Source: Arctopsyche grandis
Taxonomy: Eukaryota; Arthropoda; Insecta; Trichoptera; Hydropsychidae
Length of the DNA: 64,000 bases
Assembly: GCF_051622035.1 (NCBI RefSeq)
Contig: NC_135367.1
Span: forward strand, 7,228,501 to 7,292,500
Reading direction: 5' to 3'
In this document: in pieces, positions 55,816 to 64,000 of the stretch
Layout: each line of letters starts with the position of its first letter
Numbering within the stretch: position 1 is the first letter of the stretch
Made by a program: the position numbers and the translations under genes
The notes under the pieces: generated by a model
Seen by the model: the letters and a program-made list of their open reading frames with translations, nothing else
Databases searched by the model: none
Told to the model about the DNA's origin: nothing

Positions 55816-56967
55816 CAAAGATATGTAATAAATCTTGATAATTTAAAAATTTGTTTTTTTGAAATCTCCATACTTGTCGATGCACTTATACATACATACA
55901 TACATACATACATCCCGTCCGTTTTTATATATATTCATTGTTTAAATATCACTAGTTGAAAATAATCAAATAATTAATTTGAAACAAAAGATTTGTAAAG
56001 TTAAATTTTAAATAAATAATCTTTGGTAGAATTGTATTCTAGAATAAAATTTACATGTTAAGTCCACATACACAAATGAGGCTCATAGTATAATTATAGA
56101 CAACATGTCGCTTGACATGCAAATTTATATTATACAAAATAGTAAGCGTGTTATTGTCTTACAAAGACGATAGTGTAAAATATTGTACGTATAAACAATT
56201 CACAATTGATATTTTCAAAAAACATGTTATAAATTGAAACTGTATTATATATTTTTTATATTATTAATGTACATATATAGGTATATACCATTGCATGATA
56301 TAAATAATAGATAATATTTTCAAATGTTAAGATAAAATATGAGTGCTATTTAAAATTACATGCTAATGATGTTCAGAAGTTAATAAAATATTGCGCTATT
56401 TATGACTTGACTTATTGTTACATATATTCAAAACAGACAAATAAAATTAAATGTTTAAAGTGGAAAAATAATACAGTGTGCAAAATAGGACGAATTAAAA
56501 GTTTTAATCACCGGTTAAGTTATATGAAGTATTTTGAACCAGTACCTCAGTGGGACTGGTTTAAATTTGAACCAGTACAAGCGATCTGTACGGCTGTCGG
56601 AGGACGAATGAGAGATGACGGTCGCCCACACAACATTCGTTTTATATTTATCACTGCTTACCCACATTCTATTTTTGACATGTAAGCGTCGTGCAAAAAA
56701 AAGAGTTGTCGCAAACTGGCTTTCCCGAGACTTTCCCGGTAGACGATGACGTATCGGAAAATTTGCGTGAAAATGAGAATACGCGTCAGAGATACGTATG
56801 TAAATGTGCGTCATAATTTATTTATTTAAAGTTTGGACCATTTTAGCATTACAGGCATTCCTAATGCGCCACAGTGGTCAAAAATATAACAGAAAAGAAA
56901 CAAAATAATAACTAAAGAATTTAGACATGACAAAAATAAAACATGTATATACATATGTATATATATG
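55816..56967. other. No gene; diverged SINE-type 3' end at 56820-56900
   Basis: A (ACAT)n run lies at 55888-55912. At 56820-56900 TTTAAAGTTTGGACCATTTT, GCATTACAGGCATTCCTAAT, GCGCCACAGTGG resembles the reversed tail of the SINE at 40287-40705. The rest is AT-rich with no supported frames. Confidence 0.45.
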
Positions 56968-57392
56968 TTACACCGAATCCATGAAATTGTCTATTACAAG
57001 CATTCGGCAAGAGAATTGCCGAATGCGTGAAAAATGCAAGCACGTTGCCCAGTTCACGGATTCCGTAAATTCTTTGCCGAATGCGTGAACTGGACATATG
57101 TATGTAGTCATATTATACATAATAATAATATGTAAATTAAACTAAATTAAACATCCTCATTCAGCTTTCACTTTGACATTTGTCCACGATGTCCAGTTCT
57201 AAAAAACAACACCGGAGCGCTGCTGTCTATTTGCCGACTCCATGCTTTGAGCAGACAAATTCTTGCCGAATACACGCATTCGCCAAAGAATTTGCCAAAT
57301 CCGTGAACTGGGCAATGTGCTTGCATTTTTCACGCATTCGGCAATTATCTTGCCGAATGCGTGTAATAGACAATTTCACGGATTCGGTGTAA
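56968..57392. mobile_element. MITE with ~125-bp inverted arms (TTACACCGAATCC ends)
   Basis: The left arm is TTACACCGAATCCATGAAAT. The right arm, read inversely, is TTACACCGAATCCGTGAAAT. Similarity continues through GCATTCGGCAAGA(G/T)AATTGC and GAACTGGGC-type segments for about 125 bases. The word GCATTCGGCAA recurs several times per arm, so each arm is itself made of inverted subrepeats. 425 bp, non-coding. Confidence 0.85.
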
Positions 57393-57544
57393 CATATACA
57401 CAAACATCACATTTAACACAATCATAAAAATAATAAGCTATTTAATAGCGGATAATAATAATAATAATAACAAATTATAAAAAAACAACAAAGAAGGGGA
57501 TGTCTTATAAAAGAAAAAAGAAAAATAAATATAAACATATGTAC

Positions 57545-58031
57545 TAGGGTTTCTGTATTCCCGGACTTTTTCAATTCCCGGAACACGGGACGGAGCCCGG
57601 GATCGTTCCCGGGATCCCGGGACACATGTAAAAAACATTTTTTTTTCAATTTAATATATTTTTTATTAATAAAAAAAATATTTATTTATTTATAAAATAT
57701 AAAAAAAGTAAACAATACATAATATATCCATTAACTGGATCCAAAAATAGAATTACAAAAAACGATTTTGGCCAAACGCACAGAACCATTATGCTCATAA
57801 AACTTCCACGTTCGGGGAATGCGCTGAACTTATGTATTGCTAAACAACAAACCTTTGCGAATATTTTACGATTCTTTTTGTATTTGATTTATTATTTCCC
57901 TTCGTGCAGTCGTGAAAATGTTGTATATTTTCAAGATTTTTTAAGATCCAATTACTGGGATTTGAGATAAGAATTTCCGGGACATGGGACAACAAATGTC
58001 TGTCCCGGGTCGAACCGGGTCAAAAACCCTA
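57545..58031. mobile_element. hAT-type element (TAGGGTTT ends) with 8-bp TSD
   Basis: The left end is TAGGGTTTCTGTATTCCCGG and the right end, inversely, is TAGGGTTTTTGACCCGGTTC. The flanks ATATGTAC and GTATGTAC match at 7 of 8 bases. CCCGGGAC / GTCCCGGG words cluster inside both ends, the usual hAT subterminal layout. 487 bp, no transposase. Confidence 0.82.
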
Positions 58032-58264
58032 GTATGTACATATATACACAGACAAAAATACATTTATACATAATCATAAAAAAACAATAGCAATTAATAA
58101 TAGCAGATAACGTAAAAATATCAAATATAAAATATAACATAAGGAATGTCTTGCACCTACAGCTAGTTCCAATAAATAAAAACCAACTGTAAATACAAAA
58201 CATCCCTGTGAGGGCCAAATGGAAGAGAGTAAATCAAAATTCCGCTCATAAATCACAATCAATC

Positions 58265-58555
58265 ACGAAAGCAATAATAAGCGCAGACTACCAGATAAAA
58301 AGGTTAGAATAATATCCGACAATTTACGCCCACTAAGGTGGAAAATATCACATTCAGACTCAGCAGCAACAATTTCATTAAGAATTCGAATAGCTCTTGG
58401 AATAGGAGCCATTCGAAAAAGAACTGTACGAGCAGGAGGAACAACCATCAAATTATGATTTCTCTACCACGTACATAATATTATTAGCATTATCCAGCAA
58501 CAACGGGCATGACGTATTACCTCGTAGTCGCTGGAGAACAAAACGAATTAATAAA
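58265..58555 (+). repeat. Interspersed repeat, shared with 17420-17612
   Basis: AGGTGGAAAATATCACATTC, TTGGAATAGGAGCCATTCG, CAACCATCAAATTATGATTT, GGGCATGACGTATTACC and GCTGGAGAACAAAACGAATT follow the same order as on the - strand at 17420-17612. This copy is longer. Class unknown. Confidence 0.65.
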
Positions 58556-58645
58556 CGACACCATTATTTTTGGGTTTAAATCTGATTCGAAGCGCATAAC
58601 TTGAATTTGGGAGTGATAAAATGAAATGATTATGAAAACAATCAA

Positions 58646-58705
58646 TACTTTTTGTTTAATTTTGATAAAATCTTATACTTTTTGTTTAATTTTGATAAAA
58701 TCTTA
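58646..58705. repeat. Perfect 2 x 30-bp tandem repeat
   Basis: TACTTTTTGTTTAATTTTGA followed by TAAAATCTTA occurs twice with no mismatch. Confidence 0.9.
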
Positions 58706-58830
58706 TACTTTTTTAATATTTGAAAATATGTAAGTATCTCAACCTGACAACACATTGTACATTTTCTATGCTAAGTTTAAATTTTAGCCGGTGATAAAAA
58801 ATAGCTAAAAACTTCTTATATATGTATGTA

Positions 58831-59153
58831 TGTCACAGTGAAATTATATTTCAAGTGAAAATATATTTTCACTGACGTTTCAGTGAAATCATAACCAGTT
58901 ACATTTTCAGGGTTGGTTTTATTAATTTAGGATTAGATTGTTAGGGTTGGTATTATTATTTAAGGGTTAGGATAGGTTAGGTTAAGTAAGGGTTGGCCCT
59001 ATTCATTTAAGATTGGGTTATCAGGGTTAAATTTATATATGTAGTTAAACATTGTAAATTCGTTGTTTGATACATTTGCAATGCTTGAATTAATGAAAAT
59101 ATATTTTCACTAGTGAAAATATATATTCACTTGAAATATGCTTTCACTGTACA
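58831..59153. mobile_element. CACAGTGAAA-ended MITE family, copy 3
   Basis: The left end is TGTCACAGTGAAATTATATT and the right end, inversely, is TGTACAGTGAAAGC. ACGTTTCAGTGAAATCATAACC is shared with copy 1. The middle has several GGGTTGGT(T/A)..TTTA..TTAGG units and GGATAGGTTAGGTTAAGTAA, a worn TTAGG array. Confidence 0.7.
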
Positions 59154-59166
59154 TATACATATACGT

Positions 59167-59168
<2 letters not shown>

Positions 59169-59265
<97 letters not shown>

Positions 59266-59269
59266 TACG

Positions 59270-59329
<60 letters not shown>

Positions 59330-59333
59330 TACG

Positions 59334-59380
<47 letters not shown>
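59169..59380. repeat. Compound microsatellite (GT)n-(GTGC)n
   Basis: About 54 bases of GT repeats pass directly into about 155 bases of GTGC repeats broken by three GTAC units. The reading frames over it (Cys/Val and Arg/Thr/His runs) are artefacts of the repeat. Confidence 0.97.
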
Positions 59381-59394
59381 CACATAACCACACT

Positions 59395-59440
59395 GCCCAT
59401 AGCAAGATATGCTAACCACTACTCAATGCTGCTAGTGGCG
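59395..59440 (-). repeat. SINE head fragment
   Basis: ATATGCTAACCACTACTCAA then TGCTGCTAG is the reverse of the A-box end of the main SINE family, without B box or body. Confidence 0.55.
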
Positions 59441-59444
59441 CCAT

Positions 59445-59725
59445 CTATTAAAAATTTATTCAATTAATTAATTAATTAATTTTGCTATTGGTGTTTTATA
59501 TTGTTTATGTGTAGAAGTAGGTAGTTTTTACCATTTTTTTTTCATATTAATCAATTAAATAGAAATATTAAATTAATCATATTTAAAAGGTATTTGAAAA
59601 AATTCGACCGCGTGCGGATCGAACACAGGACCGAAACATTTCTTTTAATTTTTTTTTGATTTAATAACTTAATATTCTAACACCCATGCGATGATATTTC
59701 ATCGGGTGCAACACTAGTACATATA
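59445..59725 (+). repeat. Repeat fragment related to 18755-18870 and 28960-29130
   Basis: Contains an AATT run, TATTGGTGTTTTATATTGTT, GTAGGTAGTTTTTACCATTT, TTCGACCGCGTGCGGATCGA, and ends CACCCATGCGATGATATTTC then ATCGGGTGCAACACTAG. The last block also occurs inversely at 50560-50590. Confidence 0.6.
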
Positions 59726-61874
59726 ATATAATGCATTTGTATATTTTATGTGCATATATACATTAAATACAGCCAGTCAAGGGGTTTTTTTCCCTCTAAA
59801 ACATAGCCTTTTTACAAGCCTTATATCAGGTTTCTTTCGATTTTTTTACAAGCCTCTTCTTAATTTTTGTGTATACCATTATAAAAATTTGCTGTGCTAT
59901 TTATCTGATTTATCACAAAAAAAAGCAATATATTTTTTAGTAATCATGGCAATAATATTTTTGAATAAAAATATTTCGCGTTGCAATTTAAGGATAAACA
60001 TATATGTTTTAATATATAAATAGCCATAGTGATGAATTGGAGATACCCGTAATGTTGCTATGACCCAATATTAAAAATAAAATAAAATAGTTTTCGACAT
60101 GCATTCAAATTATTGAAATAAAATAACATTTTAAATGTATGGTATTTGCATATTGATGTAAATATATGTTTGTTTTTATCATAAATTTGTATTTAAGAAA
60201 GATAAAAAAAAAATCATAAGAAAAAAATCTGTATGTGCACCTGAATTTTTGTCAAACAATGAAAATTATGAACTCAATATGTCGTTTAATTAAATATGTA
60301 ATTCATCAAGTCACTGAACTCGCAATAAATTCCACCTTCAAAACGTAGTTGCATTTTAAATATTTATTTAGAGATGCACCTTTTGATAACCTTGACAAAT
60401 GTATACAAAGTGAATTGTGTATTTAGTGTTAACGTAGAGTGAAAAAGTATGATTTAAAATTAATTTAATAAATCAAAATAGTACATCACACATTCTTGTA
60501 CATATTTGTACTTTATTTAGTAATACATTTTAATATATAATATATGTATATATGTATATGTGATATGAAATAAAAAACGTTTCGAAAATTGTAAGAAGCT
60601 TTATTTCGTTGTTATGGTGACATTGAAAATGATAGTTTATTGTTGTTTCTGCCACTAATTATATTAACAATATTTGGCTTTATTATCACATGATAAGGAT
60701 AATTAAGTGACTTAACTACATTAATATAATATATACAGTCATTAAAATGAAACAGTTAAAATAATACATTGTAAGATGAAGATATTGTACTAAAATAAAA
60801 AACAAATTATGGAATGAAAATGAAATAATTTTAACAATCGTTAGTATAATGTCAGCAATGACAGTATACGAACATTATAAAAACTATTTTATATCAATTT
60901 TCACATAAATACATGGACATTTGGACAATTTTTCATATAATGATAAGTTTTTTAATTGTCTAAATGAGCAAAATGGATTAACTATATCTTAATGTAAATT
61001 ATGTTTAGAATCGAACATAAATTATTTTAAAAAGCTCAATTCCCAAGTGATAATATTAAATTGCAAATTCTCTTGAATATTATATGTAGTATGTATTTAT
61101 GTATATTTTGATTATATGAGATTAAATAAATGTATTATACAATGAAAAGTATGCCCATACAAAATATCATATGTATATGTATTGGTTTTCTGGGGATACT
61201 AAATGCAAGTTGTCTAAAAATTACAAGAACCATTAATGATCACTTGAAATATGAATGTCATAATGAAAACAATCGTATTAACATTTTTGATAATTACATA
61301 GTATGCTTCTCACAAGGGCTAAGTACACAATGAATTAATATTTTCCTATTAATGAACAAGTTTTATTAAAAAAATAATATATACATATATATATATATAT
61401 TGTTTATTTTATCCTGATTTTTATAATATTAATTCCAAAAGCCCAATTATAGCATTTAATTCTCATAAATAATGAAAATAATTTTAGAGAAATAAATACC
61501 CTACTCACTCATAGGTACAGTGTGCCACTTTTAGGTATAAAATATTTATATTTAAGTGTATTCTTTCCTGTAAAAATGTACATCCCTTAAATTAACTTTA
61601 ATTACAAATTTTCATTAAAATATAATATTACTTATCTAAGGTTTCAATATGCATCATAAATGTTACAGGTTACAAAAAAAATATAGACGTGTTTTATGGA
61701 ACTTAAATTTAGCTTAGCTTATATTCGCAAAAATATATTTTATCTCTTTTTTTATGAATTATTGTTTGAGTTTCATAATATAAACCTATTTAGTATGTAC
61801 ATTTGATTAGTTTACATAAACTTATCACCAAACACAATTCAACTGCTTAAATTACTATAGTAATGAAACAATCC
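59726..61874. other. No gene; probably 3' UTR and intergenic DNA of the TPR gene
   Basis: Very AT-rich. The small + strand frame at 61130-61333 begins MYYTMKSMPIQNIICICIGF, a hydrophobic start, but has no family match I know and no promoter or splice context. Confidence 0.4.
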
Positions 61875-62806
61875 CTACAAGGCATCCACAAAGTGCTGAA
61901 TCAGCCATGGCGACACAGTTTCGCCATGCATATTGATATCTGAATGTCTTAGATTCTTAGTTTTTTTACCATTTCGACACCGTATTCTCTTGCAAACTTT
62001 CAGAGCGTTTCCTATTCTTATAGCGTATACACACCGGCCCCGCTTCAAAGCGGGCTTATTATGAATTTCAGATTTATTGCATTTAACATGAGTAGAAACA
62101 CTCGTCTCAGCTATGGTTGTTCCGTTTATACTTATTGTCGAATACAAATCGTGATTGTCTGTTCGTAGGACATTTGGATGATAGCTTGAATTGTTACAAT
62201 AATGTAAATATCTCTTGGTCGTTACTTTCATACTTGATTCTCTATTGCTTGTCACATTGCAAAGTATACCAGTTATGTCATTTTTAATCGTTTCTTTTAA
62301 CATTTCTTTCATTTTAGCATCTAACTCCTGTTTTGCAGGATACTGAATATCAATTGATGCTTTAGGTACTTTCACGTCAAAGTCGGGATGATCAATATTA
62401 TTGTCCGAAGTAATGCCGTCACCGTTTGCAAAGTCAAATCTAGTTATCAAATCCTCTGACGTTGCTAGAATATGCGAATTGACTATATATTCGTTGATAT
62501 TTCTTGGCACAGATGATTGGTCCAGTATGGAGTGATCCAGACATGTACGTCCTCGCTGAAACATTTAACAGATAAACGGTGATTATGAGAATGGTGTAAT
62601 TTAATGTACTGTTGAATGTTGTAGTAAAAGTTACATTGATTTCTAAGCCATCTGGATGAGATACTGGTTGTGGTGAGTAGAAGTTGGCACGAGAGCTGAG
62701 TTCTTGTCGTAGTTGCCATTGACGGAGATAAACATCCCGAGCATAGTGAACAGCTCCTCCCCAGCGACGACCAACATGCCATCTAATAACAATGAAAAAT
62801 TATATT

Positions 62807-62903
<97 letters not shown>

Positions 62904-63693
62904 AATGATTGATTACATACAATTAAAGCAGTAGCAAAAACATTGAGTAAATATTCTGATTTAGTACTTATGATATGAATTTAGATTAACTTTCAATGTG
63001 AAACAGATATCAAATTATTTAAGCAATGCAACAATGTGAGGTGATTTATCTCAATCAGTAAATATGCATAAGATTTTTGGCTTTTCACAAATACAATGTC
63101 ATATGAATTTCTGGCATTTTACATGAAAATACTATTTTTGTGTTTTAATATTATGAACAATTCAAATTAAATACTTGTACCTAGTTGTAATATAATATGT
63201 GACTGTGAAAGTGAGATTTTGTTGACTTTGAGTAATTTATTACAAATTTACCTTGTTATTAGTTGTAGAATTCTAGAGCGTTGACCGAATGATCTAAGGA
63301 GCAAGCAAGCACCTCGTAAAGATATAATATCACCTCTAGATTGTGAGATAGATTGTTCACCAACTGCCAATGCCGTTAAATATACTTTGAGCGAGTGACG
63401 TTTCAAAGCTGAAATCATATTATCATATTATACATACATATATAATATACGTATGTAAATAAAGTCTAAAGTTGTCGAATATTAAATTGTTACCGTTGTT
63501 TTCGAGCCATTGAGCATATCTGACGTAATGCTCCCAATTGTTCGGTTCAAGTGATATAACTTTCCTCAGCAAAGGACCCTTTAAGAGTTCAGATTTCAGG
63601 TTGACTAGCTCCAAATATGCCAAAACAAACTTCGGGTCCAATGTGACACATCTCTCCAGCATTCGCAAAGATTCTCCGGTTCTATTGTCATTT
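61875..63693 (-). CDS. 3' end of a TPR-repeat protein gene (4 exons seen, 5' part outside)
   Basis: Exons: 63693-63494, 63408-63252, 62782-62635, 62555-61875 (TAG). The frame is continuous through GT-AG introns. Exon 1 of this set has tetratricopeptide-type helices (SLRMLERCVTLDPKFVLAYL; GPLLRKVISLEPNNWEHYVR), and exon 2 continues with LKRHSLKVYLTALAVGEQS and LRGACLLLRSFGQRSRI. Exon 3 is Trp/Arg-rich (RWHVGRRWGGAVHYARDVYL). Exon 4 gives 226 residues of no recognised domain: several NxS/T sites, then a basic, Cys-containing end (KVCKRIRCRNGKKTKNLR) and WLIQHFVDAL. Glycosylation-type sites would fit an ER-lumenal TPR protein; a TMTC-type protein is one possibility, not established. The N-terminus is missing. 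Confidence 0.7.
62811..62899. repeat. (TA)n microsatellite in an intron of the TPR gene
   Basis: About 89 bases of uninterrupted TA dinucleotide between the second and third visible exons. It begins about 28 bases upstream of the acceptor at 62783-62784, unusually close to the splice site. Confidence 0.97.
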
Positions 63694-64000
63694 CTGAAAT
63701 GGCGATTTTAGAAGTTTGTAATATAAAACATTTTATCGTTAAATGACTATTCTATGCGGGGAAAATGGAGCTTGTTTTTCTACATTTGTTTTGAAGGAAT
63801 TACAATATTTTTATAGGAAGAAATTCAAGGGAAATACTGGAACGTCTACATTATTCAAATGCACCCTTACATTTGTAACAGTAATGAAAAAAATCACCAT
63901 AATTTCAACTAAATATATTCTGGATTCAATAAACGCGAATATATATGTTTATATATATATGTATACATATAAAAAAAAAAATATATATATATATATATAT
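63694..64000. other. Upstream intron of the TPR gene
   Basis: AT-rich with a final TA-rich run. No exon recognised. The next upstream exon should end with two bases of a split codon beyond this point. Confidence 0.5.

Noticed and set aside
59110-59467. Several long Cys/Val- and Arg/Thr/His-repeat open frames on both strands
   Set aside because: They are only the (GT)n-(GTGC)n microsatellite read in different frames.
62483-62782. 99-aa - strand frame starting at 62782
   Set aside because: It crosses an intron in the wrong frame. The spliced reading continues the TPR protein frame through 62635-62782.
62811-62899. An origin or regulatory TA element
   Set aside because: A plain TA dinucleotide microsatellite inside an intron.

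Overview
The window is AT-rich, repeat-dense nuclear DNA from an insect. The organism is inferred from: small genes with ordinary GT-AG introns; a TATA box plus arthropod-type initiator (TTCAGT); a pair of secreted His/Lys/Gly-rich proteins of an insect-specific type; a short TTAGG (insect telomere-type) array; tRNA-headed SINEs; RTE-like LINE tails; and many small hAT-type DNA transposons. The order of insect cannot be fixed from the sequence. No prokaryotic gene, CRISPR array or intact RNA gene was seen.

Layout. From 1 to about 36 kb there is no gene I can prove. This part is intergenic or intronic DNA loaded with repeats: SINE copies (12-406, 4500-4932, 15648-15967, 22836-23137), LINE 3' ends (19208-19720, 24650-25250), a nested hAT composite (26729-28052) and a dense run of hAT elements at 30.6-35.4 kb, several with intact 8-bp target duplications. 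One short exon-like block (20556-20651, + strand) has good splice signals. GC-richer islands at 5.8-6.1, 20.1-20.5, 26.0-26.5 and 42.6-43.1 kb may be promoters or 5' exons.

All four supported protein-coding loci lie on the - strand. (1) 37278-37654 is the 3'-terminal exon of a small single-pass membrane protein with a six-cysteine EGF/EB-like module. (2) 46175-47099 is a four-exon gene for a 224-aa secreted protein with an acidic tail. (3) 52629-54705 is a gene for a 463-aa secreted protein with a His/Lys-rich tail, two furin-type sites, a TATA promoter and what looks like an alternative acidic terminal exon at 53313-53383. (4) 61875-63693 is the 3' end (four exons) of a TPR-repeat protein whose upstream exons lie beyond the window. 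Loci 2 and 3 look like tandem relatives: same orientation, same intron phases at the first two shared junctions, a signal-peptide first exon and a Gly/Lys-rich second exon.

All exon structures were assembled by eye from splice sites and reading-frame continuity. The two secreted-protein genes close exactly in frame (675 and 1392 coding bases). Function is known only at the level of likely secreted, probably cuticle- or matrix-associated proteins. Repeat boundaries are from visible terminal inverted repeats and target duplications.
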